From Amia ocellicauda (Eukaryota > Chordata > Actinopteri > Amiiformes > Amiidae), in NCBI RefSeq assembly GCF_036373705.1, contig NC_089851.1:45404970-45468969 (forward strand): a stretch of 64,000 bases of DNA, in the 5' to 3' direction. Shown here one piece after another: positions 12,286 to 25,100 of the stretch; position 1 is the stretch's first letter; every line of letters starts with the position of its first letter. Below the pieces are notes generated by a model. It was not told the DNA's origin. It made no database searches and worked only from the letters and a program-made list of their open reading frames with translations. Both the position numbers and the translations under genes were made by a program.

Positions 12286-13018
12286 GTAGAGAGAATCGTG
12301 GACAAGCGGAAAAACAAAAAAGGCAAAACAGAGTACCTGGTGCGTTGGAAAGGCTACAACTGTGAGGACGACACGTGGGAACCGGAGACGCACCTTGTGA
12401 ACTGTGTGGAGTACATCCACGAATTCAACAGACTACTCAGCGAGCGACAGAAGGACGGCACGTTCCTGCGCTCCACTCGCAACTCCCCCAGCAGCAGCAC
12501 CGCCAACAGCAGCAACAGCGGCAGTGCCAGCGGCAGCAGCAGCAACAACAACGCCCGCAAACAGATCTGCCGCCCTCTCCACAGCACACTCACAAAGACA
12601 TCGCCCAAACAACCACTGGTCAAGGACATGGACATCAAAACCGATTCACAGTTGTTGCCTGGCAACCAAAAGTACCGACGTGCCACCACGGGCTCTGCGC
12701 ACTCCGTCACCTCTGGCAGGAGAAGCATGGACCTGGCCAAATCTGGCATCAAAATCCTAGTTCCCAAGAGCCCTGTGAAAAGCAGGACTGAGGCGGACGA
12801 TTTTCCCAGTGAAGGGGCGCAGAGCCTAGAGCAAACGGAGCAGGATCATGACTCTGTTCCACCGGAGGTGGCCCTGGAGAAGCCCATGGGCTCTCTGCTG
12901 GGTCCGGGAGCCGAGAGGGCCCGAATGGGGACCCGACCGCGGACTCAAACCATTTTGCCACAAGCACAGGGGCCAGTGACCGCCGCCACAGCCTCGGCAC
13001 TAACACTCAACGGCAAAG
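12286..13018 (+). CDS. CDYL: CDYL second coding exon (chromodomain and linker)
   Basis: It begins at phase 0 with GTA GAG AGA (VER) after TTTTCATCAG and ends one base into a Gly codon before GTACAG. It encodes residues 1-244: the chromodomain minus its first residues, a Ser/Asn/Gly-rich stretch at about 67-87 encoded by AGC/AAC-type triplets, and the conserved linker including [12 protein letters not shown]. The reading frame stays open into the intron until a stop at 13051-13053, so an unspliced transcript would give a short truncated protein. Confidence 0.95.
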
Positions 13019-16000
13019 GTACAGTCAGTGTGGTAGCAATATTAAATATCTGACTCTTTTTTTGCTTGTCCCCCCCCCCTGTTTTGATATGCCAGAGTTT
13101 CAAATACCTCTGGTAATGGCGACAAGACCAAGGGTTCAGTCAACAGTAAGTGGTTTTGGATTTTGAGGGAAAACAATATCTGGTCTCCTTAGAGGTGCTA
13201 ATTCCAAGTGCTTTTCAAAGTCATTGGAAGGTAATGCGACGGAATTGGTTCAAGGTCTCTGATCGATTAACAACTGAATATGAAACAGCAGTTCTTTGAT
13301 CAGTTTTGCCCTGTTTTCTTGTACATGTTGCATTTTGTGTGTTTTTGCCTTTTTTTAATGCATAATTGAACATGTCCTGACAAAATAGTTTTTGGAAGTA
13401 TCAGCCCACAGCCCAAACATCACTTCTGATCTATCCTGCATTGTGGCACTCGCAAACTAACTGCTATCAGACTTTAGTTTAGACTTTAGATTAGTTTGAA
13501 TTCTGGTTGCCAATTGTGTGTACCTGCTGTAGCCTTAAATAAGAATACTATATCCTAGTTTGAACACGATTGGCATCTAATAATTTATTGTATCACATCA
13601 TAAAAAGCACTCAGATTCCTGGTCTCTAGAAGGGCATCTGGACTTATCCTCAGGCAGGCTGACACCAAATATATTTCTGATAGACAGCTCAGCTATGATA
13701 GTCCATGGCACTTAAACATTCCTAGGTTATTTATTCCAGTTTTTAACAGCAAGGGGAACACAAGGTGACAAGAATTCCTAACCGGGGCTTAAGTGAGCTT
13801 TTGTTAATGGGGTCTTGCCCACTGCACACACAGCCTTGAGTTTCTGTTATATCTTCTGAGTTTGTGGCTTGTTTTCTGCTGTATGTAAACACACACACAG
13901 CTGTCGGCTGTGGCATTTTGCTTGCAAAGCTGAATGGTTACAAGTAGAGCTCGACCGATACAGGTTTTTTGGGTCCGATACCGATAATTGGGAAGCTAAA
14001 TTTCCCGATTACCGATATATCTGCTGATAATTTCCTCCCTTTCCTTGTTCCTTTGTTAGCATGCAAAACGGACATTTTCTAGTATGGACCCCTCAAATCT
14101 CTGCCTGTCAGAGAAATTGTCAAATATGCACTGAAGGCAGGATTTTTACACTTTACATAATGAACTTATCATAAATGACAACCACAAATCAAACATTGTA
14201 AAAATAAATTAAGTTAGAATAAGGGAGAATAAAGGACAAGTATAAAAATATGCATGTTCTATACATTAGAACAAAGACCAAGGTATATGAGCAATTTCAC
14301 ACACAAATAGAGAAATGTGCATGTTCTATACATTAGAGCAAAGAATAAGAGTTAAGTGCTAGTCTAGCTTATAGTTGCATTTTGCACATGTCAGGTTCGT
14401 AAGTCCTGCTCAGTCCTCAATACTGCCGATACAATAGGGGCAGGTTATAGTGCAGGCAGCACAGCACAGCTGCATTTGTTTTAAAAAATATATTTAAAAA
14501 TGCAATCGAAAGTGTAACTTATTTAATATGTATGTTAAACATATTGCAATACAAATCATAGCCAAAACATGGTGTAGGATTTGAAAAAGTTTTAATAAAT
14601 ATCATGTGTAGTTTAATTTTGGAGAGTTATTGTTTGCTGATATCCATTCGGCATCTTCAGCGAACATTTACTGTTTATCTTTATTTTAATTGCTATAGTG
14701 AATTATGAAAACCGATTTAATTAACTTTAATATTAATTAATAATATACGGTAATCTTCAGTCATTATGAAAATAAACAATCAAAAACCATGGCTACTCAA
14801 ATGCAGCACAGCTTTCAAAAATACTTTCTATTGGTTATGAAGGTTTTAGTAAAACAGGTTTATTGGTTGATGAGCCCTGAAAACAGAAGGTGTATGGTGT
14901 CAGTTGTGTCTCGGCACTCCTAGCAGTCACACGTGCGTCAGGTACTCTCTGATATTGCTTGCTTTTATGTTAGAAGTTTTATTGAACATTCGCTGCAAAA
15001 AATATGAATGAGTTTTAGGGGTGTAACGATTCAACACATTTTTGTTTTGATTTGCCTTTCAATAATGTCATAATTCAGTTCGATTTTATTTACTTTTTTC
15101 CCCACACACTTGTCTCTAAATGAATAACATTTTTTGATCAAAATTGAATTGAATTATTTTAACACTGCCAGACAGGAAATCGATGCGTACATCAATGCAG
15201 AAAACACTACAGTGCCTTTGCAACAGGGCTGCTTGTGTTGAATTTGTAACCTGGCAGTGTCTTTATTCCGTGTGCCCATGGGCAGCACTGGCTGAAGGGC
15301 GAAGGGAAACCTTCAGTCCTTTATAGATGCTGAATTATAGTACCAACAGCAGTCTAAATGCTAACACCAGCAAGCTTGTCGCCAGCCCGACACCAATACA
15401 AAAGATATTGAAACCAAAAGGAAAGTTATAAACTTGCTGAGCCATCAGAGGACAGGCAGACGAGAGCTATATCACATATGTGATTCTTCAATTGAAAAAA
15501 AAAAAAAAAAAAAAAAAATTCAATAAACTGTAAACTGGTGTATAAATCGGAATGCACATATCTTCGTAGACTTATACAATTCTAAAACAAATAACCAGTT
15601 ATAAAAATAGCATAAACCTATTGCAGGTGCATACATCAATGCAGACAATGTTCTTTTAAACAGTGCCCTCCACCTCATACAAAAGAAGTGGCATTCATTA
15701 TCAAATAGGTGACTGATCAAAGCATTGATAATGAGACTGATATTGTTTTGCTGGTTTTTGAATTACTTTTGGGTTTGCGAGGCCAAGCAGCTAAATTAAT
15801 ACACAAATAAATTGTGGTCCCATCTTTAAATTCGATGGTCGAAATCGCTCGCTTCAGTTGATCTTCGATTTCGTTTTAAAAAATGTACACTCCTAATGTG
15901 TTTGCCTATGGGGTTCTGCCACAGACCGTGCTGGGATACTACCATAATATACACTACATACACTGTACTACCTTTCTGAAATCTGACAAATTCCGAATTC

Positions 16001-19000
16001 TGAAACGCATCTTGCGCCAAGGGTTACGGATAAGGGATCGTGAACCTGTACTACTGCTACTATTACTACTACTACTAATAAATGAGTTGTCAAAATATTA
16101 ACTAGGCCTACACGTTACTCCCAGTTGTGTAGTGTCATTTTACTGATATGAAACCCGTCTTTGCAGGGATTGAGAATATTCAAATATTTGTGTACGCAGA
16201 CATAGGTGGTTGCTATGGGTTAAGAGAGTGAATGAGTGAACAAAACAGCCTTTGTGTCCCTTTTACGACTGATTTTTCTATCACACATACACTGTACACA
16301 GCATAACTGTGAAAGCTGTGGGGGGTGGGGGGTTGTCTGTTTTTTTCCTGTTTCTGTGGAGTTTTAATTCAAGCAGACAGAGCCATGTGGCCACTGTAGC
16401 CTTTTGCGGTAGATGGCTATGCTGATCTGAGGAAACTCCTTCACTTACAACCTCATGACTGCTTTTGGGAGACCCTCTTTCACACTTCTATTTCACTTTC
16501 CCTAAGTCATCCTCCATTTATGTATTTTCGAAAAGAAGAAAAATGAAATGGCATTATAAGACCATGACTGGGAAGGTTGGACTTTTACAGTGTTTTTCAA
16601 AGATGCACCACAGGCAACATATGATACATAATGGTCATCCTGTGCCAAGTCAACGGGACCCCTTGCCTAACTACCCTTGACTTTGCAAGGCAAATGTACC
16701 CCAGGGGCCTGCTGAGTAAAGAGTATTACTAATTTGCTCTTTAAGCTGTGACCTTGAAGGGTCAGCCTGGAGAGAAAACATGACCTTGGCCAGAAGAACA
16801 TACTGGGGCTTAGGGATTATAAACCTGCATGTGAGACTTGGGTTCTTTGACATGTTTGAATCTCCTGTAATCTCGGTCTATTGTGAACCCCTGCATCAAC
16901 TTTTTAAATGCTTAAAATGCACTGCTTTTCGGTTTGTGTTTTGTACATCTTTAGAATGGTGATTGTTAGTTTGCCAGCAGGAATAGTGTTGAAATGCTAG
17001 TTATTCCAGAAGCTGTTAACCACTGAAGGTTTGCCAAAGTAATTTGTTTTTTGTAAAGGTTTTCTGTCAGTTGGAGGATTTTTAATACATGACATCACAA
17101 AAAGAAGAACCCAGATCCCTTACAACATTTATCATAACATTTTCTTCAGTCTCACCACAGACAATTGCAAAAAATAAGGAAATCAACAGCTGGGAGAGCA
17201 CTATTATGGTGCTTGAGCCTCACCAAAGCAATTTTCAATGTGACTTCATAAATCCTAAAAATCTCGCAGGTAGAAAAGTGTTTTGGATGTTCCTTTTGCC
17301 TGGTCTCATCCATATCTATCCAAAAATATATTTTGGGGGAAAAAAAAATGTTGGAGCCCCTAGTGACTCAAGTTATTTTGACATACATGTGGTAAAAATA
17401 GCAAAACATTCTCATTTCCCCAGCGGCTAATGGCAGCTGGAGGGAATTGAGAGCATACGTGTTTGACAATCTTTGGAAGGCAGGTCTCTTGAGGTTCCAA
17501 CAGCAATTCTGACATTTTAGTAAAAGGTTCAGGGTAAAAGGTTTGATTGAATTTCATAGGAAATAAAGCTGTAACTAACCTGGGGTATGGGAATAAGTCT
17601 CCTCCTGGAAACCCTCTTTATTATAAGCCAAACATGGTGCTACACATGATGTTAGTTTACACATGATTTTAGTCATGGTCAGGTTTTCATTTCAGGCTTT
17701 TAAAAATGTCAAATTCACCATACCTGAAATCTCCCAGGTGAAATGGAGAGGGTTGAGCAACCAAATACCCCTTGTCTTGTTGCGCTGATGTGAAATAAAC
17801 CGTTAATGATATTCGCATGATAGATCCAGCTTTTATTTTGCTCTATCCCTCAGCTGTGTACCGTAAAACTAGGATGCCCCCAACCATCTGAAAAACATGG
17901 TAATGGTTCTAGTTTAGTCCAAAGATAAATGGCTACTCAATTTAGCATTCCCCTATGAGGATTTACCAGTGTACAATAACTTGCTATGACAGGTGGATGT
18001 GTTCATAATTCATTTCAAAAGTCTTGTATTTTGAGTTCAGCAAGCAATTAGGTCACTGCATGTCTAATCCCCTTCGCAATTTAGCACAGCACCTTCTCCG
18101 ATTTAGACTGCAGTATTGCCTGGGGGAAAAAGATCATTGGATATGTGTTAAAGATCCTAGATGACAAGTTAATGGTTTGGCTACATGTATGTATATGGAT
18201 GTCACATGTAGATTATACTAAAGTTAATACCTGTTTCGGAAGTCAATGTGACACTTTTTCTTTTACCATTTTATTATGTAAATTGGGAATTGGGAAGACT
18301 GCGTTAAGATCCAGATTGACACTAAAAGAAAATTTAATGACATGTTTGATCCGAGTCGGTCATGAGAAAAGGCTCTGGAATAATTCAGTAGACGGTTCAT
18401 GTAAATAAGTTCTGACAGAGATGGTCTCTGTTGTGTGTAAGTGTGCCACTTCTATATCACCAAAACCTGCAACCATGAGTGCTGATGTCCAATTTCTGCT
18501 CGATTTCCAAACCAGAATAGGCTTTCTTGCAAATTTTAATTTATTGCACTACATACCATCATCTCAGATGTCACAAGGGTTTATTTGCACTTAATGTAGC
18601 CCGCTGCAACTATGAGTATTAACATGTAGTTCTCTAAAAAGAGGTAGGATTAAAAGCGTTTCTGCTCATCCAATCAGATTAAGCTGCACTAGGGAAAGAC
18701 CATGGTAAACGGCAACCATTGTTTTTTTTATTACTAAACCGACTGACAGATAGATACTGGAGGCTGAGAAAAGGAAGTGTCCATAGCTTCAAAACTTTGA
18801 GCGACACTGTACAGCAGAAAATTAGTCATTTTGGTAAGTTAATTATGAGCAGTGTCACTTCTGTCTGCCTGTCTATAATGATTTTCCATCAAACTTTGTA
18901 TTTCTGGTAAGTGGATCCTTGACTAGACACAACCTGCCTGTTTATTGTTTTTTTTTTTAGTTTTTGTGTTTTGTTCTCCATTTGTGTGTTATACAAGAAT

Positions 19001-19119
19001 AGGCATTTCCATAAAGCAGAGTATCACAGCTATTACCTGATCAATGTATAGCACTGTGTATTATTTTTGCACTATTGCTCATTAACATGTATAATTTTCC
19101 AAACTTCTCCAGTACTTAT

Positions 19120-19160
<41 letters not shown>

Positions 19161-22100
19161 ACCCAAGTACTTTTGTGGTTATGTTCTATGTATTAGTAAG
19201 ACAGTCAGTATATGAAACGCATAGATAGTTAAATCTGTAGAAATGCATGAGAAGCCTCATGAGGTAAGCAGTATATGGTGAGCTAACCCAATGCATCATA
19301 CAAATTACTCATCTTATTTGAAGATAAATATGAATCAGTTACTTCTGGCAGAGATTTGTGAATTGATTTACTTTAGAGTTGATTCTGCAATAACATCATT
19401 CTTTTATCTGCCTACCTGCAGGAAACCTTCGAGTGTGTGGGCTTCTCAGTTACAGTAATTGGTGATCTTAAAAACAACAGACGCGCTTGTTTAAAAAACA
19501 AAACCAGCACACCATGCCTAAATTAGTTATCATAAACTTCAGTCCAGTGCTTTTTAACAGCTGTGTCTGTGCTGCTTTTATCTTTAATTCAGTGCACGTG
19601 AAAGAAATTAATCATCCATACAAATCAGACCGTTTTTATTTTCCAGGATTCTTAGAATGATTTCAATGATTTTGTTTTCCCACAGGCAACAGATCCACAC
19701 CACAGAAAGACTTGGGTGTTCAATTCATTATGCACACACTAATTATAAATATATGTATTTTAAGTATTCTAAATTACTAACTTGATCAAAGGGTAAAATA
19801 AATCCAATTTAATGTATTTCACATATACAGGAAATAAATTCACAGTGGACCCCCGGCCAGTTGGTTTGATATGCACAATTTTTTGCAGCGAATGTTCAAT
19901 AACACATTTTCATGCAGCATTCCACTGCTTCTCAACCCTTTCTTTAACTTACTAAATAAATCATCTAGAAATGTGTGTATATTTATATATAACACTATGG
20001 GAAATTAATCGACAGTGGTCACGACTGGGCTTGTCACCCACAGGTACCTCTGCGTTCATGGAAGCCCTGGCAGCCAATGGTACAGCCAGTATGCAGAGCT
20101 CGGTCACTGGGGTAACGGCAGGGAAGCGGCGGTTCGAGGAAAGGCAAGCTTTCGACAAGAGACTTCGATTCAGCGTCCGACAAACCGAAAGTGCCTACCG
20201 CTACAGAGACATTGTCGTCAAGAAGCAAGACGGTTTCACTCACATATTACTCTCCACAAAGTCTTCAGAAAACAACTCCTTAAACCCAGATGTAAGTAAA
20301 ATCAATTCTCCCTAAGTAACACCGTTTAAACCTCCCCCAGCTGGATCTTTTTTGAGCACTTTCATATAATGACATATGAAACGCTAGTTTATGCTTAAGC
20401 TCTTCTGTGGTAGTTTGTGTTAAGCTGTTACCCTGGTGATCTCTTAGATTTTCTTCTGAAAATGTTCAAATTCCCCAGGAGTACTGAAGAGACATGGTGG
20501 CTTAAAAGGGGGTGTAGGGACTTTTGGGAAACCAAGGATCTATACAATTTGTAACCAAAAGAATAGTCAATCCATAATCAGAATTAGTCTGTTTGCAACC
20601 ATGGCATTTACACACTGAATATATGTTCATTAGTTGTGATTTAATTGCGTTCTACTTGATGTACAGTGAGGGGAAAAAAGTATTTGATCCCCTGCTGATT
20701 TTGTACGTTTGCCCACTGACAAAGAAATTATCAGTCTATAATTTTAATGGTAGGTGTATTTTAACAGTGAGAGACAGAATAACAACAAACAAATCCAGAA
20801 AAACGCATTTCAAAAAAGTTATAAATTGATTTGCATGTTAATGAAGGAAATAAGTATTTGATCCCCTATCAATCAGCAAGATTTCTGGCTCCCAGGTGTC
20901 TTTTATACAGATAACGAGCTGAGATTAGGAGCACTCTCTTAAAGGGAGTGCTCCTAATCTCAGCTCGTTACCTGTATAAAAGACACCTGTCCACAGAACA
21001 ATCAATCAATCAGATTCCAAACTCTCCACCATGGCCAAGACCAAAGAGCTATCCAAGGATGTCAGGGACAAGATTGTAGACCTACACAAGGCTGGAATGG
21101 GCTACAAGACCATCACCAAGCAGCTTGGTGAGAAGGTGACAGCAGTTGGTGCGATTATTCGCAAATGGAAGAAACACAAAATAACTGTCAGTCTCCCTCG
21201 GTCTTTGGCTCCATGCAAGATCTCACCTCGTGGAGTTTCAATGATCATGAGAACGGTGAGGAATCAGCCCAGAACTACACGGGAGGATCTTGTTAATGAT
21301 CTCAAGGCAGCTGGGGCCATAGTCACCAAGAAAACAATTGGTAACACACTATGCCGTGAAGGACTGAAATCCTGCAGCGCCCGCAAGGTCCCCCTGCTCA
21401 AGAAAGCACATGTACAGGCCCGTCTGAAGTTTGCCAATGAACATCTGAATGATTCAGAGGAGAACTGGTTGAAAGTGTTGTGGTCAGATGAGACCAAAAT
21501 CGAGCTCTTTGGCATCAACCCAACTCGCCGTGTTTGGAGGAGGAGGAATGACCCCAAGAACACCATCCCCACCGTCAAACATGGAGGTGGAAACATTATG
21601 CTTTGGGGGTGTTTTTTCAGCCAGGGCATTGAAAATGGGTCGTGGATGGGTATTCCAGCATGACTCAAAACACACAGCCAAGGCAACACAGGAGTGGCTC
21701 AAGAAGAAGCACATTAAGGTCCTGGAGTGGCCTAGCCAGTCTCCAGACCTTAATCCCACAGAAAATCTGTGGAGGGAGCTGAAGGTTCGAGTTGCCAAAC
21801 GTCAGCCTCGCAACCTTAATGACTTGGAGAGGATCTGCAAAGAGGAGTGGGACAAAATCCCTCCTGAGATGTGTGCAAACCTGGTGGCCAACTACAAGAA
21901 ATGTCTGACCTCTGTGATTGCCAACAAGGGTTTTGCCACCAAGTACTAAGTCGAAGGGGTCAAATACTTATTTCCCTCATTAACATGCAAATCAATTTAT
22001 AACTTTTTTGAAATGCGTTTTTCTGGATTTTTTTGTTGTTATTCTGTCTCTCACTGTTAAAATACACCTACCATTAAAACTGATCATTTCTTTGTCAGTG

Positions 22101-25100
22101 GGCAAACGTACAAAATCAGCAGGGGATCAAATACTTTTTTCCCCCACTGTAAGTATGTGACCCCAGTCAAAGAAGATGTTTATTAAAAAAATCCAATTTT
22201 TTATATTAAGTATTTGAAAAAGCAATGGAAAGGCATGGCTAAGATTAGAAAATTAGCTTTGGTTAATATCCACCATCCAAAAGCACCTTTACCACACTGT
22301 GCAATTTGTGATTTTCACTTGATGAAAAATAGTTCTGGTGTGTCTCCAGTACCTTCTGTCAGCTTTTCTTTTATTTGTTTATTTTAATTCCTATATGAAT
22401 TGTACTTTAAACAGCCATGTGAGAATTTTTCATTGCTTTAAGGGTGAGGAGGGGTGTGTATTTGTCGTTCTATCACTGTGCTGAGTGCCGGTCTTGGTGC
22501 CTCGCAACTCGACTCGCTGAGGCAATTTCCCTTCTCCCTGCACTGTATGTACTACTGAACTCATGCTAGCTACACTGACTCACTCTTTCCAGAGGGTTTG
22601 GCAGCAGTGGACACCACTTCCAGAGCACAGATGACTATTTCAAGCTGCACAGCGTTCAGTCCCTTCCACTTTCTCCCTCTTTGTTCAGTCAAGGGCTGGT
22701 GGCTCTCCTATTCTACAAGTCATCTGTCACCCTTCTATTATCTTATGTTGTTGTTACTGTAGACTGGTAATTATTGCTAGGTCCATGGTCAACAACAAAG
22801 CACTAGCCCTGGCATATCAGGCTCTTCCAGTTCCACCGTTGACAGTAACACAAGTGTCTCACTGGAAAGTTCTCTGACTGACTGTTTCTGCCTGGCAGGT
22901 CATGAAGGAGGTCCAGAGTGCACTCACCACCGCTGCTGCTGATGACAGTAAGCTTGTTCTGCTCAGTGCCGTGGGCAGCGTTTTCTGCTTTGGCCTGGAT
23001 TTTATTTATTTTATTCGCCGGCTAACTGACGACAGGAAAAGAGAGAGCACTAAAATGGCCGAATCGATCAGGTAAAGGGCACTTATGTTTATTTCTGCTT
23101 ATTCATCAATTGATTTTTGATCACTACCGAATCAAAACTTGAGGCACCCGATTTGTTTTCTCGTCCACTCGAAAGCCTGTAAACGCAATGCAACTGTTCC
23201 ATATTTAAACTGCTTAAAAGATAAAAGTCAGGTGATTATTACTTTCAGTGTTATTATTATTTTTTGTTTTGTTTTTAATTAAAGTAAATTGATCTTTAGG
23301 AGGGATTTCACCTGGTTTTTACTTAAGGCACAGGTGAAATGGGCAGGTTCAAATGTGCATATTTTACTGGTTCTGTGTGCATTTTCCCACAATGCTAAAT
23401 TCGTCTTTGTGTGGCTGAAAGGAACTCTGTCTTTCCACATTTGAGTCTGAACTTGATTTCAGTGTAATTTAGATGCATTCCAGCTGTTGTTTACTCGCAT
23501 CAATTGGAGCTGTCACAGAGTGGAAATTACAGCCGCCCGTTACGCCGAACCCAGGCTCATAACTGTCACTGGAATGTATTATTTACTAATGCAGAATGGC
23601 AATGCATCACCACCCTGGTTACGGGCAAATCTGTGCTGTGGCTGCTTTATAGCTCATTTCTTGTGTCACGATTTATAGGTGACACAACAAATGTGTGAAG
23701 TGTGGAGAAATCGCACTGAAAACAGATAACCCTTTCATACACTGTGAAGTGTGACGGAGTTTCTTATGCACAAGATCAGACTTGCGTGGTGAATCCGGTT
23801 GCCAGGTTTCAAAACCTTGTAGAACAGGGTTGGAAGTGGCAGGTTGCAAAACCACCAGAAATGAACTGTTACTGAGTCCATTTCGCATTAGTATCCCTGC
23901 ATGATTTCTGCATCGGGAAATGGATGTTAGACTATGGCTGTCTTGGATCTGTTAGACCAGCCTATAAAGTAAGTAAATGTAGTCTGGCATAAGGATTAAA
24001 ACATCCCATGAAAGAAATCCTGCTTTGTTTTTCAGAATCCTCATCAAACCAGGCTATTGATTACATCTAATTGTTAGCAGTGCTATTCCCTAAGCAAGAG
24101 CAGTCTGAAGCCGTCTCATGTGCTGTAGTAATATTTAATAAGAGGCTAAATTCTTCTGTTAGTCACAGTACATATGAACATCTTTGACATTTGTTACAAT
24201 ATATGTTCTAATCGTCCAACGTTGGGTAATCGGAGATGAACACCGATCAGAACAGACATTCGTGTGTGTATGCAGGGGCCTGCAGATGTTTTGATAGCTG
24301 ATGATCAAGGATGTCTTTCTTCCAGTCGCCCGTCTAAACCTAGTGTGCTTTTGCATTATTCATCAAATGGAAAACTACAGGAGACTGAAAAAATATATAT
24401 ATATATACTCACCTCTTACAGTTTTATGACAGTGGTCTCGCACTCTCTGGATTCACTGGGAAGTTCAGCAACCAAAAAATAGTCCTATATTGATTCATGA
24501 CCATTCAGAAACAAACACAATTTGAATCTCATGACACTTTTGTCAGATGTGTGTAGGTAATATTACAGGGTTAAGCATTCTGACTAAAGGATTTGATGAT
24601 TGTGTGTTCGTCATTCACAGGACCTTCGTGAACACTTTCATTCAGTTCAAGAAACCGATCATCGTGGCGGTGAACGGGCCGGCGGTGGGACTGGGAGCCT
24701 CCATCCTGCCCCTGTGTGACGTGATCTGGGCCAATGAGAAGGCCTGGTTCCAGACACCTTACACCACGTTTGGGCAAACACCAGATGCCTGTTCATCCCT
24801 CACGTTCCCCAGGATCATGGGGGTGGCTTCTGTAAGTACACGTCATGGTGAATTCAGTCCTTTTCCTCTCTCTCATCCCTGGGAATGCTGTGCTTCTGGG
24901 GGCTCCTTCTCAAACACCCACAAGGCCACTTGACACACCACACCATTTCTCACTCAACAAGCATTCAGATTTTTTTTATTTTTTTTATTTTTTTATATAT
25001 CTTTTAATATTTACTTGCAACACTCTCTTTCTCAAGCACATATGTGATTTGTCTACAAGATGCCTTCATGTACATGCAGTACTGTGCAAAAGTTTTAGGC

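Larger units (their letters stand above)
13019..20043. other. CDYL intron between coding exons 2 and 3
   Basis: It holds a hAT-like element from 13945, a second hAT-like element at 15016-15895, an A run at 15497-15518, an ATT microsatellite at 19122-19159, and a 25-bp inverted shared segment (14979-15003 with 19878-19902). 15896-19121 contains no other recognised feature. Confidence 0.6.
20664..22149 (+). mobile_element. Tc1-type transposon copy 1 with TA target duplication
   Basis: TA lies at 20662-20663 and 22150-22151. The termini begin CAGTGAGGGGAAAAAAGTAT and end in its inverted counterpart. The inverted repeats extend about 200 bp, and a second TATTTGATCCCC motif lies near 20855-20870, giving the IR/DR arrangement known for many fish Tc1 elements. 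It is about 98 bp shorter than copies 2 and 3 because of an internal deletion. Confidence 0.93.
20292..22898. other. CDYL intron between coding exons 3 and 4
   Basis: It is mostly filled by the Tc1 copy at 20664-22149. The remaining 22150-22898 contains no recognised feature. Confidence 0.7.

Noticed and set aside
12375..12791. Gln/Arg-rich 138-codon frame overlapping the CDYL exon
   Set aside because: Frame-shifted reading of the AGC triplet tract; the chromodomain frame is clearly the coding one.
16465..17430. Cluster of short open frames on both strands
   Set aside because: No family resemblance and no consistent splice sites; interpreted as intronic noise.
19122..19159. Possible CRISPR-like array
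   Set aside because: Simple trinucleotide repeat without spacers, in a vertebrate genome.
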